Source: Verrucomicrobiales bacterium
GTDB taxonomy: Bacteria; Verrucomicrobiota; Verrucomicrobiia; Verrucomicrobiales; DEV007
Length of the DNA: 64,000 nucleotides
Direction: 5' to 3'
Assembly: GCA_002698785.1 (NCBI GenBank)
Contig: PAAG01000028.1
Location: forward strand, 1-64,000
The first letter of the stretch is position 1. Each line of letters begins with the position of its first letter. A program made the translations under genes and the position numbers. The notes under the pieces were generated by a model. It made no database searches and was not told where the DNA came from. It was given only the letters and a program-made list of their open reading frames with translations. Below are positions 43,373 to 52,162 of the stretch, in pieces.

Positions 43373-44830
43373 TCAACCAATTAGTCCCAAAATAGCCCCT
43401 ACTGTAGTGGCAATATTTTTCGCCACCGAAGCCACCCCAGCCGTAACTTCAACGATTCGATTTCCAATCGCTTCAAGTATACCTTTGTCCGGCTTTTCCT
43501 GAGTGCATTCTTCAGCAAACGACTTATACCTACTCGCAAGGTCACGAGAAGGTTTTTGATCAAGCAACTCGGACGCTTCTTTTATCAGGTCACCCAGCCG
43601 CGTAAGAGCCTGCTCCAAATCGTTCGACATCGGTTCCCTTTTCACATAGCTAATTGTGGTGTTGATCGATTCGTTTGCGATCGAATCAATTAGAACTGGT
43701 CCATGCACAAAACCAATATTAATCGGCCTTTCGGATTTCTTTTCTTCTTCCATATGCTTCCTCAAATTTCTCAACAGATTCGGTCGAATGTTAATTTGTT
43801 CTCTCAGTCGATTCAAGATATCTTCTTGAAACCCAGGTCTAGCTAATGACATCTTTGACTTTGCAAAATCAACGATATCACTAGAAAGCGGCGACTCGTC
43901 AGCACGAATGATCGTAAGCACGCGACGCAGGTATTCCTGCAAAACCTTCGACTCATCAGAAAACGGCGAGGGGGATACTACCTCACGTGAGATTAATTCG
44001 ACAACACTTCTGAGACTATGATACTCGGAGTGCAATCGAAGAAGTGACAGTCTTAACTTCCTACTTTCTTCCTTCCCTGCTCTTACACCGGTGTGTTGAA
44101 TCCATACCGGCAGATATCGTTGGAAGCCCCTACCCGAATCGAATTCATATTTAAAGAAATCCAGTTGTATCGACTTAAAAGCCTCAAACGAACGGTGTTC
44201 TAGCGGAGCCACCACCTCATCATTAACGTCCTCAACAAAATGGATTAACGGTCTATGAGGAAATATCAAATGCGAAAATTCTTTCGAGTCATTCTTTTCA
44301 GTACCCAACCTAACCAAATTGCACAAGAACTTCCCAGACCTACCTAAGGTTGCCTCGTTAAACTTCTTAGGGTCCTCAGCATCCCGAACACGAATACGAC
44401 ACCCCACGATATCACGAATCGTTTGCGCGACTACATCGGGATCAATCTGTCGCGCGCCAAATCTATATGCAAATGCGAACTCAAACTTTCCCATTGCAGC
44501 GCCATCAAAAAAGAATCTAATTTCGCGCAACTTTGGGTGCAAGGATCCAGTCCTAGAGGAAAATTTTGGGATATCAACACGAATACCGCTTCTCGGAATA
44601 CAGTGAAAACACTCTCCAATTTTCTCGACTCCACCAGCTTTTCGCTCACGAATCGGCCCTACATACCGAACAAATTCGCGCTCACTTGGCGAAGGCCATC
44701 CCGGACGCTGTAGAACTTTCTCCCTTTCTACTAATTTCCTGACGTCCGTAATTGGTATTTGTAACGTGATCAACATAACAACGGGCGGGCGAACTACAAC
44801 CCGAAGCCGGCGTACAAAGAACGCTGCCAT
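43373..44830 (-). CDS. Unknown 485-residue island protein with C-terminal hydrophobic segment
   Basis: The frame runs from ATG 44830, with an alternative start at 44776 (MLITLQIPITDVRK). No family was recognised. Visible parts are a mixed alpha/beta N-terminal half with FRFGARQIDPDVVAQTIRD-like segments and a central helical region with many E, R and K. The last ~100 residues contain SNDLEQALTRLGDLIKEAS and finish with a glycine/alanine-rich hydrophobic helix (VTAGVASVAKNIATTVGAIL). The terminal helix could insert in a membrane, as in some defence effectors. This is speculative. The gene lies in an AT-richer island with a helicase gene on the same strand, and its ATG touches the tRNA-like element. 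Confidence 0.6.
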   Translation of the reverse strand: MAAFFVRRLRVVVRPPVVMLITLQIPITDVRKLVEREKVLQRPGWPSPSEREFVRYVGPIRERKAGGVEKIGECFHCIPRSGIRVDIPKFSSRTGSLHPKLREIRFFFDGAAMGKFEFAFAYRFGARQIDPDVVAQTIRDIVGCRIRVRDAEDPKKFNEATLGRSGKFLCNLVRLGTEKNDSKEFSHLIFPHRPLIHFVEDVNDEVVAPLEHRSFEAFKSIQLDFFKYEFDSGRGFQRYLPVWIQHTGVRAGKEESRKLRLSLLRLHSEYHSLRSVVELISREVVSPSPFSDESKVLQEYLRRVLTIIRADESPLSSDIVDFAKSKMSLARPGFQEDILNRLREQINIRPNLLRNLRKHMEEEKKSERPINIGFVHGPVLIDSIANESINTTISYVKREPMSNDLEQALTRLGDLIKEASELLDQKPSRDLASRYKSFAEECTQEKPDKGILEAIGNRIVEVTAGVASVAKNIATTVGAILGLIG

Positions 44831-44906
44831 AGCCTGACGCGCTACCCCTACGCTACCCTCACGAAGGTGTGAGGGGGAGGACTCGAACCTCCACCTTCAG
44901 GATGTC
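44831..44906 (-). tRNA. Permuted tRNA-like gene (3' half upstream of 5' half), anticodon probably GAC (Val)
   Basis: On the minus strand, 44906-44868 gives a 3' half: GACAT loop end, anticodon stem CCTGA, variable AGGT, T arm GGAGG-TTCGAGT-CCTCC, acceptor CCCTCAC and discriminator A. After only CCTTC comes a 5' half at 44862-44831: acceptor GTGAGGG, TA, D arm GCGT-AGGGGTA-GCGC, G, anticodon stem TCAGG, then CT. Acceptor (7 bp), T (5), anticodon (5) and D stems (4, one G-T) all pair. U8, A14, G18G19, A21, U33 and TTC of the T loop are present. Joined as 5'+3' the loop would read CTGACAT, like tRNA-Val(GAC). The D arm rules out tmRNA, and the 7-bp acceptor and anticodon are unlike selC. It may be a permuted tRNA gene or an attachment-site scar. 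Confidence 0.6.
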
Positions 44907-45028
44907 GACAAGTTCTTTACCGTTGCTTTAAGCGGTCCTGTGCCGATTGAAGCGCATATTTGCTACCATCATCCACAGAAAACGTCAAAGATTTTTATTG
45001 GTCACTTATACCTCTACAAATTAGTACA

Positions 45029-47767
45029 TTAACTCTCAATCTCAATAAACAACCTCTTTATGTCAACATACCCTCGAACCAATCGGATAAAACTTGTCGC
45101 TACTTCTGCAGAAATCCTTCCTTCCTTGAAGAGAACAAAGAGTTCACAAAGCACATATATGGGAATCTGCTTATAATTATGCTGAGCACCAAGAGCGCTG
45201 GCATTTTCACGAGCAAGCGTTTCGAAGTCTGGACGACCGATACAAACATAACCACCCACACCAAACCGTGCCGATTGCGGGATAACGTCACCCGCTTTTT
45301 TGGAGTCAACAAATTTCGCATTCGACTCTTTCCCGGTCACTTGAATCGCGAAACTCACACCGTCCTGAAAGTGCAGAAGAATATCTGGCTCACCAGATTT
45401 CTGATCCGTAATTCTTTGCGCGGTTCCGTTGACAAAGTCCGAGTTTAGCAAATCCTCGACGGCCCCCTCCAACGCCACACCCTTTTCCAAGCACACGGAC
45501 TCGATCAGTTTGAATTGTAAACCCATTTTATCGAGGCGCCTCTTATGATCTCGAAGCCAATAATCGTGAGTCCGATTCCTCGTAGTAAACAGAGTCTCCA
45601 ACACCCGCTCCGCCTTTGAAACGCTCATTATGCCGGAAAACTCCGAAGGAGCACGCTCTATAAGTTTCTCTGTACTTTCAAGACCGCTACTGAATAGCCT
45701 AATTCGCTCATCTCGACTTACAAACGAAGGCACATCATCAAGCAACCGACAGAATATCGGTGCTCTCCTACGGAGACAAGCCGATACTTCACCGAACTCA
45801 ACCGAGAGTTCCGGTCGTAGAATCCCCGCTACGCCCCCCATTATATCAACCATCCAACTCACATTCTCACACATCTGACGCAAATTCCCACCGGTTATGC
45901 GAAAGCCACGACAAATCTCCCTTAATTTCCTATCCGACAGTAAAATCTCTTCACAAACTGAGGCGATGATAAACTCCGGTTTCGGAGCTTGTGTCGGCCG
46001 TTCTATCAAAACAGTAAATAGCGCATAGATAAGCCCTACTAGCTTATCATCGGAGTATGCCTTGTTCAGACGTTCTCTTACCGACAAATTCCGCTCGGGA
46101 TCATCCCATTTGATTCGCCGTATTGATTCAAGCACCTCCGATGTTCTGGCGCCAGCAAATGCAACGTCAATATGACTAAATTGCCCTAAAGAGAGCACGT
46201 ACTCTTTGACTTGGGAAAATGTTTCGAGGGAACAATGTTGCGCTGCGCAAATTGAGCCGAGCTTAGTTGCCCGGAGCAGACCGTCTTCTTCTCTTTCAAA
46301 CAACTCAAGATCTACGCACCTCTTTATCCCATCACGAATCAAATCTTCTATTGGCTCTTTCGAACTTCCCCAAACCTGCCCAGCAAATGTATCAAACAAG
46401 AACGAAATAACCTCATTGTCAGAAGCAGCAAAGCCGCTCGCAACTACATCTAAGACCCGTCGGTCAATATCTTGCTCCACAAACGCTGATTTAATCGGAT
46501 CAGGTTTGGAATTTAGATACAAATGAGAGTACTGTCGCTTTTCCGCTGGTGTATTGACCAAAATAATCCCCCTTCCGAACATCTTCGACTGACCAAATCT
46601 CCCAGCGCGCCCCAACAGATTCTGCACATCAGCGTTTGACCAAGGCGCCTGAATTAGAGCCCCATTAACCACAGTCCATCGAAGATTATCGGCAAGTATC
46701 ACGTTATCAACCGGCATATTTATGCCCATCGCCAGAGTTGTTGTTGAAACAATGACTCGTATCTCACCCTGCCGAAATCCGTGCTCAACTATCAATCTTT
46801 CGGGAAGTTCACAATCAGCGTTGTGTAGCGCCACTCCGTTGGGCAGTGTGGCAAGTAGAATATCTCTCGTTTCCGTATCTGATTCATCTTGCAGAGCAGA
46901 AATTGATTCTTTAGCGGCCCGCAACATTACCGTCCTCGCAAGTAATTTTGAGATCTTTTCTGTTTGGGCTACGGTAGCTGTAAAAACCAAAACTTGCTGT
47001 CCAGCATGAACGAGATGTGAAACAACGGTGGAGAGAACCGGAACTGTAATTTGTTCACTCCCGCTTGCATTTGAGTTCCACTCCCGATATTCGAATGTGT
47101 CTCCCGGACCGAGCACGCCCTGTCGCAGTTCAACCGGCCGATAGTTTTCTCTAATAGTTTTTACGCCTAACCATTCATCGAACTTTGACAACTTCCCTAA
47201 CACGGCGCTGAGACAGAGAATTTGAGGGCGCTGTTTTAGCCTACGAAGTTTTGTCAAAATTAATTCAAGCGTCGTCCCACGATTGGGATCTGCAACCATT
47301 TGAACTTCATCTATTATTATACAGCCACAAACATCGAGCATTGCTTTTCCCGAAACCAGAAGTGCGGCTAATTTCTCATAGGTTATGATAGCAATATCGA
47401 ACTTTCCGATGATAAGATCAGTATCATTCTCGCGGTGGTCCCTGTCAGAAACGACACATCGAAGCCCAATATTCTGATTGTCGCGATACCGCTCCGAGAA
47501 TTCGCCAAATCTCTCTTCTGCAATAGCTTTATATGGCACTAGATAAATAGCCCTTTGACCGTTGAAAGCATGCTGAGTCGCAACAATTTCCCCCAAAAAC
47601 GTTTTTCCCGAAGAGGTTGGTGCAACTATTAGCAAAGATTCTCCTCTCAACAAGCCGCTTTTAATAGCTTTCTGTTGTATAGGTAATGCGTTTACGATTC
47701 CTGCCTTTTTCCAGACATCTGTTAACTCCCGGGGAAGTTCTTCATTACAATCGGATTCGAAATTCAT
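45029..47767 (-). CDS. Ski2-like DEAD/DEAH helicase with possible restriction-nuclease-like C-terminus
   Basis: The 912-residue protein has a Q-motif region and Walker A with K55 (VAPTSSGKTFLGE). Motif Ia is YLVPYKAIAEE, Walker B is IIDEVQM (residues 152-155), and motif III is LSAVLGK. Motifs IV-V are VSTTTLAMGINMPVDNVIL and motif VI is QNLLGRAGRFGQ. This is the Ski2/Hel308 type. From about residue 760, GEPDILLHFQDGVSFAIQVTGK resembles a PD-(D/E)xK core, but the second motif reads QVTGK in place of (D/E)xK, so activity is doubtful. The protein may unwind invading DNA or RNA as a defence factor. It is island-borne, upstream of the tRNA-like element and the 485-aa gene. AT-rich flanks suggest transfer. 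Confidence 0.8.
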   Translation of the reverse strand: MNFESDCNEELPRELTDVWKKAGIVNALPIQQKAIKSGLLRGESLLIVAPTSSGKTFLGEIVATQHAFNGQRAIYLVPYKAIAEERFGEFSERYRDNQNIGLRCVVSDRDHRENDTDLIIGKFDIAIITYEKLAALLVSGKAMLDVCGCIIIDEVQMVADPNRGTTLELILTKLRRLKQRPQILCLSAVLGKLSKFDEWLGVKTIRENYRPVELRQGVLGPGDTFEYREWNSNASGSEQITVPVLSTVVSHLVHAGQQVLVFTATVAQTEKISKLLARTVMLRAAKESISALQDESDTETRDILLATLPNGVALHNADCELPERLIVEHGFRQGEIRVIVSTTTLAMGINMPVDNVILADNLRWTVVNGALIQAPWSNADVQNLLGRAGRFGQSKMFGRGIILVNTPAEKRQYSHLYLNSKPDPIKSAFVEQDIDRRVLDVVASGFAASDNEVISFLFDTFAGQVWGSSKEPIEDLIRDGIKRCVDLELFEREEDGLLRATKLGSICAAQHCSLETFSQVKEYVLSLGQFSHIDVAFAGARTSEVLESIRRIKWDDPERNLSVRERLNKAYSDDKLVGLIYALFTVLIERPTQAPKPEFIIASVCEEILLSDRKLREICRGFRITGGNLRQMCENVSWMVDIMGGVAGILRPELSVEFGEVSACLRRRAPIFCRLLDDVPSFVSRDERIRLFSSGLESTEKLIERAPSEFSGIMSVSKAERVLETLFTTRNRTHDYWLRDHKRRLDKMGLQFKLIESVCLEKGVALEGAVEDLLNSDFVNGTAQRITDQKSGEPDILLHFQDGVSFAIQVTGKESNAKFVDSKKAGDVIPQSARFGVGGYVCIGRPDFETLARENASALGAQHNYKQIPIYVLCELFVLFKEGRISAEVATSFIRLVRGYVDIKRLFIEIES

Positions 47768-47969
47768 CTTTCGTGTTTCGGCCCACTCTTATAAGTGCTT
47801 TCGGCATATAGCATCAATTTTAATCACCACGGAAAATTTAACTTACCAGAAAATACTAAAATTTTTAATAGAATTAGGTTTAATAGAAAGGCTATTTATT
47901 TATTACGAACTTGCGAAGTCTTATCCGTAAGCAACAGAACACCACACTACTTGGCGAGGGCCGTTCGTT

Positions 47970-48137
47970 TTACCCCGCATTCTCCCGATTCGTAGACTGC
48001 CGACAAGTCTCCAAATTTCGCGCACAGAGGTCTTTCGCAATATCATACGGAACCACCTCTAAGCCTTGATGGTGGTCCGTGTCGTAGCCTACGGAGTGAT
48101 GTCTAACCACTTTCACTACCTTTTTGTAGCCAATCAT
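47970..48137 (-). CDS. Possible 55-residue ORF between helicase and mscS
   Basis: An ATG at 48137 opens MIGYKKVVKVVRHHSVGY and continues to TAA at 47970 with a reasonable residue mix. There is no clear ribosome site and no recognised domain. The ~190 bp to its left, before the helicase start, are very AT-rich and would hold the helicase promoter. It could be a small antitoxin-like protein, a remnant, or no gene at all. Confidence 0.25.
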   Translation of the reverse strand: MIGYKKVVKVVRHHSVGYDTDHHQGLEVVPYDIAKDLCARNLETCRQSTNRENAG

Positions 48138-48156
48138 TTTGAGGCAAACTAATAAG

Positions 48157-48993
48157 CTAACCTCCACCCTCAGCAACGGAGTTCCCCGTCACCACCACAC
48201 GATGCGGATACGGAATCTCAATCCCCTCGGCCTCCAGCGCTTTCTTCAGATCCGTCAGAATCGCATTCCGCATCGGAATCCAGTCGTCTTTCTCGTGCCA
48301 GACACCATACTTGAACTTCAGCTCCGACTCCCCGAAGCCCGTGAAACTGATCAGCGGCTTCGGCTCATCGAGCACAAAGCGATTCTCGGTCGCGACACGG
48401 CGTAGCACCGCAAACACCTGATCCGGATCGGAGCGATAGGCCACCCCGAAATAGATATCAAAACGACGAATTGGATGCTTCGTGATATTGATCAGCTTCG
48501 ATTTCACCAGCGTCTCATTCGGAAAGCGCACCGACAGATTATCGAGCGTCCGCAAGGTCATACTCAGGAGGTCGATCGACTCCACCACTCCCTTCGTATC
48601 CTCAATGATGATCACATCGCCCACCTGGAACGGCTTCTCCCAGATCAGGAAGAGCCCGCTAATCATATTCGACAAACTCGTCTGCGCCGCAAACCCGATC
48701 GCAATCCCGGCAATCCCCGCGGCACCTAACAAAGCTGTAAACTTAAAGCCAAACTGCTGCAGCACCGTGATGATCACAATCGCGCTCACCCCATAGACAA
48801 TCCCCTTTCGGATCACCAGCAGCGCCTGCTGCGAAAGACGCTTCTTCCAGGGCCTTATCGCTGCCCGCAGAAGAAAGCTGAAAATGATCCCGACAATGAT
48901 CGCAATCACACTCGCCAGAACCGGCCCCGCCCATTCTCCAGCAAACTCCCAGATCGGGTCCAGTTTCTCGAGTGTAGAGTCGTCTACGGTCAT
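48157..48993 (-). CDS. MscS-family mechanosensitive channel
   Basis: A small-conductance channel of 278 residues, with N-terminal membrane helices (VLASVIAIIVGIIFSFLL and the following span). The pore-lining helix is rich in Gly and Ala (LGAAGIAGIAIGFAAQTSLSN), then comes the beta domain (LIWEKPFQVGDVI, GVVESIDLLSMTLRTLDN, VRFPNETLV). It has the size of E. coli MscS (286). It releases solutes on membrane tension during osmotic downshock. The gene to the right on the same strand may encode a DUF432 partner, known to co-occur with MscS channels. Confidence 0.92.
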   Translation of the reverse strand: MTVDDSTLEKLDPIWEFAGEWAGPVLASVIAIIVGIIFSFLLRAAIRPWKKRLSQQALLVIRKGIVYGVSAIVIITVLQQFGFKFTALLGAAGIAGIAIGFAAQTSLSNMISGLFLIWEKPFQVGDVIIIEDTKGVVESIDLLSMTLRTLDNLSVRFPNETLVKSKLINITKHPIRRFDIYFGVAYRSDPDQVFAVLRRVATENRFVLDEPKPLISFTGFGESELKFKYGVWHEKDDWIPMRNAILTDLKKALEAEGIEIPYPHRVVVTGNSVAEGGG

Positions 48994-49066
48994 GGCAAAA
49001 AGTCACGAGTGTGGTGTTGTTCAGGAACGGTGCACAATGGCGCGAGAGGTTTTTCCATAGCCCAAG

Positions 49067-49111
49067 GCGTTCGCGAGGAGCGAATTAGAATTCGTGACGA
49101 GCGAAGAACGC
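49067..49111. repeat. 45-bp imperfect palindrome upstream of mscS
   Basis: GCGTTC...CGAATT meets AATTCG...GAACGC around an AG centre, with inner mismatches. The stretch is flanked by CCCAA and TTTGGG. It could be a REP-like intergenic repeat, an operator, or a transcript hairpin. No other copy was seen in the window. Confidence 0.4.
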
Positions 49112-49228
49112 AGGGATTTGGGAAAAGATCCGCGCTTTCCAAAATATTTCGGAGCGAAGCGATCCTATGTTCTATCCCAATGTAAACTTCTTCCATTATG
49201 TGCCGGGCATGGACAACGCTACACTCCC

Positions 49229-50023
49229 CTATTCAGCGAGAGCGGAACGTAGTTGGTTGAATGTCTTCAGAAACACACTGTTGCTAGGCGGCACCACCCT
49301 CGGCTCAGTGACTAACTCCGCCGTAGGCTCTACATCCGGTGGTCCTGACTCATAGGTAACCCTACTCGTCTCCGACTCACTCTCCTTCACTACCGACACC
49401 CCATTCGACCAGAGATAATCTTTCCCCTCATATAGCTGCAGATGCTCGACATGGATACAGATACGATCCACCGGAAGGTTCTCCTTCGACCGATTCGAAA
49501 CCCGCACCGGACACAGCGCCCGGTATTTGTTCGGACTCAACTCCAGATGATCCCGAACCGCATTCGTCGAGGCCGAGTAGCACGGCTCCCCCGCTAGCGG
49601 CGTGCCGAACCACGTCTTCGAGAGATTCCGCAGAGGCAATGTAATCAAAGAAGCTCCTTTCTTCTTTCCTCCAACGACGATTTCCAACGCCAGCGGAAGC
49701 CCACAGACAAAAGAAGCCTCACTCTTCGCCGGAACCGAGATCGATGAGCCCGGATACGAAACAATCGGCCGATCCGGATACGCCGGCCGAAGCCGAATCT
49801 TATCTCCCGAAGCGACCGTAGCAAAACGTCTCTGGGCAGCCCCATCCGGCTCATCACACGGCTCCGCCAGCAAATACCGCCCGTCTTGAGAAGCGCCGCC
49901 CCCAGTCCGATGCCACACCCGCCATTCCCCGCTCGCATGGTGAATCCAAAGATCCAGCAGACCAATTTCCCAATGCCGGGTTTCTCCGAGAGGAATCGAG
50001 ATAGCAGGCCAGAACTCCGACAT
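49229..50023 (-). CDS. Possible DUF432 family protein, partner of MscS
   Basis: From ATG 50023 (MSEFWPAISIPLGETRHW) the protein has 264 residues, beta-rich, with no signal or membrane span. Features are WIHHASGEWRVWHR, an arrangement of strands, RALCPVRVSNRSKENLPVDR and HVEHLQLYEGKDYLWSNGVSV. DUF432 proteins are found beside mechanosensitive channels in archaea and bacteria. That context and the CPV-R-SNRSKE segment made me choose the family, but the similarity is from memory. It precedes mscS on the same strand by ~235 bp, with a palindrome in between. Confidence 0.55.
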   Translation of the reverse strand: MSEFWPAISIPLGETRHWEIGLLDLWIHHASGEWRVWHRTGGGASQDGRYLLAEPCDEPDGAAQRRFATVASGDKIRLRPAYPDRPIVSYPGSSISVPAKSEASFVCGLPLALEIVVGGKKKGASLITLPLRNLSKTWFGTPLAGEPCYSASTNAVRDHLELSPNKYRALCPVRVSNRSKENLPVDRICIHVEHLQLYEGKDYLWSNGVSVVKESESETSRVTYESGPPDVEPTAELVTEPRVVPPSNSVFLKTFNQLRSALAE

Positions 50024-50437
50024 ACTGCGTAGCGAAGCGAAACCCATGCCGATTCGACGCCTTTTCAGCCTCGACTTTTATTTATGGTTTTGTTAGAATA
50101 ATTTGTCTCGCCCTCTCGAAACACCTCGCGATCTCGAATCATCCCTCCCCCTTCGCTCTCCCAATCATTTCCCAGAGCGCCCAAATAACCTGCAACACCC
50201 TACAAAACAGCATATTACATCAAATACAGGACATCCATATGATCCATCCCCATCATTTTCCCAACATCGCCAAAACACTCACCACCAATCGCTTACGTCG
50301 AAAACCTGCCCAAATCCCACCCAAAAACGAAATCCCCCTCTTTTCCCATCATTTTGACTTTTGCCCATCATCCAATCCCAACTATGTTCGACCGCCTTAG
50401 CTAGGTCTCAGTTCACAGGAAAAATAGGTTCAACAAC
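50024..50437. other. Intergenic region, C-rich on the plus strand, no gene seen
   Basis: About 410 bp with a strong C/T bias (CCC, TCC runs) and few G. A plus-strand ORF at 50103-50357 would encode a Pro/Ser/His-rich peptide with no sensible structure, so I judge it non-coding. It must hold the promoter of the 50438 gene, but no clear boxes are visible. Confidence 0.4.
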
Positions 50438-52159
50438 GTGTCTTCAAAACTGGCAAAATGGGTTTCCTCGGTGAAACCGCGATTAGCCCCCCTTTTTAAT
50501 CAGAGTGGGCATACTCGCCATGCGGCCCGAATACTCGATGTCTTGTTCATAGTCGCCCTGATTTTTGCCGGAATTAGATTTCTATCTCATGTCGAAGGGA
50601 CGATGGATTTACGACCCGCCGATGAAACGGTCTATCTCCAGAAGGGCCGAGATCTGTTTGAGACCGGATTCGTCCCCCCATCATTCGGGCCGGTATATCA
50701 GATCTGGTATTTCCTACTCTCGCTGGTAGCGCCGGATCCAGTCGATTTGTACTACCTCAATTACCAGGTTCTCTTGGTTGGATTCATGGTGAGTTTTTAC
50801 TTCGCCCTCAGGCGCTACGGGGTTCCCTCATGGATCGCATTCTTCCCGCCCCTGTATTTTCTTTATTCACGAATTCCATACATCTGGCCGTACCAAGCGC
50901 TCTTCTCAGCGATCTTGATTCTACTGGCGATGGGAATTGCAGCCTCGTTTCGTAAGCCATTGCACTGGATCACAGTGCTTCTCGGGGGAACCCTACTCGC
51001 CGCATACGTGAGGCCCGAATTGGCTGTGGCATGGCTCGCGCTCTTTGGCATAGCTCTCCTGCTATTAGGTTGGCGCCAGATAAAAAAGCGGCCTATCCCA
51101 GGATCCGAGTGGAAGCCTCTGGCTGTTGTCGGTGCAACGGCAGCAATTTTTGTCCTTACCCTCGGCTCTCCCATCTTCAATTCCGGAAAGGAACGTATGT
51201 TTGCTGCCTTTTCGCAGCACTACAGCCTGAATGTCGTGGAAGACTCAGGTGAAGAGATCAATCCCTGGATCCACGCAGAGAAAATTCGAAGCCGGGACTT
51301 CCCTACAGCGAACTCAATCGGGCAATGCGTCAGCGAGAATCCCTCCGCTTTCTTCTGGCACATACGTGAGAATGTCAGAAAAAGTCTGCAAGAGCTAGGT
51401 CGCCTTTCCAAAGCAAACAAAGGCTTCTTCGATTTCCCCGAAGTCTTTGGATATAAATCAGCGACGATCTCTTCCATCGTCCTCCTCTTCGGCTTGGCTT
51501 TCTTTTTCACCTCAAAGCGAGTGGACCAAGTGAACTGGCACCCACCAGCCCTCATGCTGATTGCCCTTTTACTCGCCGTTATTCCCTCCGTCATTCTGGT
51601 TTATCCAAGGCAGCACTACTTCATCTGCCTTTGGGGGGTAATTCTTTTACTCCCTTTCCTCCTTTTCGCTCAACGGGAGCTGCGCCCCGTTTCCTTGGCA
51701 AAACGAAAAAACTGGATTGGAGCACCATTGGCGATAGGTCTTTGCTCCTTTCCCTTTCTACTCCCCTTTCGTGAGCACGGAGTACTGGAAAAGTGGGAGC
51801 CAGACCTCGTGATGGCAAAGACCATTCGCTACATTCGTGATCTGGAACTCGCGGGTGAAGTGAATCTCCTGCGATCAGAAGCTGAACTGGAAGAATACTT
51901 GGGCCCGAACTTCGAAGGCTTCGAGCCATGGGGCATGGACGAGGGCGAAACTTTCGACGAGTTCATGAGGGAAAATGAGATCAACGTGGTATTGAAAGAC
52001 ACCTTTCTCCCCACCCTATCAAATCTGAAAGACGACCCTGAATTTCAGGCTTTCCTCAAGAACCCGGAGAGCTCTGGATACCTCCCCATGGCAATCCCCT
52101 ACACGGACAGAAGCATATTCGTGGAAGCATCCCTCTGGCAGAGAAGCAGAGCACAATAA
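50438..52159 (+). CDS. Multi-spanning membrane protein, GT-C glycosyltransferase-like
   Basis: From a GTG start, the 573-residue protein has a first membrane helix (FIVALIFAGIRFL), an acidic motif in the first large loop (EGTMDLRPADETVYLQKG), and about ten more spans. A periplasmic C-terminal part follows (LRSEAELEEYLGPNFEGFEPW...). The Asp/Glu loop after the first helix is the mark of GT-C enzymes that use polyprenyl-phosphate sugars. It is followed by a convergent GT2 gene and then another GT-C-like gene, which together suggest a glycan-building cluster. Acceptor and sugar are unknown. Confidence 0.7.
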   Translation: MSSKLAKWVSSVKPRLAPLFNQSGHTRHAARILDVLFIVALIFAGIRFLSHVEGTMDLRPADETVYLQKGRDLFETGFVPPSFGPVYQIWYFLLSLVAPDPVDLYYLNYQVLLVGFMVSFYFALRRYGVPSWIAFFPPLYFLYSRIPYIWPYQALFSAILILLAMGIAASFRKPLHWITVLLGGTLLAAYVRPELAVAWLALFGIALLLLGWRQIKKRPIPGSEWKPLAVVGATAAIFVLTLGSPIFNSGKERMFAAFSQHYSLNVVEDSGEEINPWIHAEKIRSRDFPTANSIGQCVSENPSAFFWHIRENVRKSLQELGRLSKANKGFFDFPEVFGYKSATISSIVLLFGLAFFFTSKRVDQVNWHPPALMLIALLLAVIPSVILVYPRQHYFICLWGVILLLPFLLFAQRELRPVSLAKRKNWIGAPLAIGLCSFPFLLPFREHGVLEKWEPDLVMAKTIRYIRDLELAGEVNLLRSEAELEEYLGPNFEGFEPWGMDEGETFDEFMRENEINVVLKDTFLPTLSNLKDDPEFQAFLKNPESSGYLPMAIPYTDRSIFVEASLWQRSRAQ

Positions 52160-52162
52160 AAC

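Noticed and set aside
44831-44906. tmRNA or selC gene
   Set aside because: A normal D arm and 7-bp acceptor exclude tmRNA, and the anticodon and arm lengths do not fit tRNA-Sec.
43373-47767. Hachiman (HamAB) defence system
   Set aside because: The helicase is of a related type, but the 485-aa gene shows no DUF1837 features visible to me, and the two genes do not overlap.
48158-48172. Second copy of the tRNA 3' half at the end of mscS (AACCTCCACCCTCAG)
   Set aside because: It matches the tRNA T-stem/variable part in 14 of 15 bases but also encodes the last residues of MscS, and nothing more of the tRNA follows. It is too short to call an att site.
50103-50357. 84-residue ORF
   Set aside because: Pro/Ser/His-rich composition, no start signals, and it arises from a C-rich intergenic stretch.
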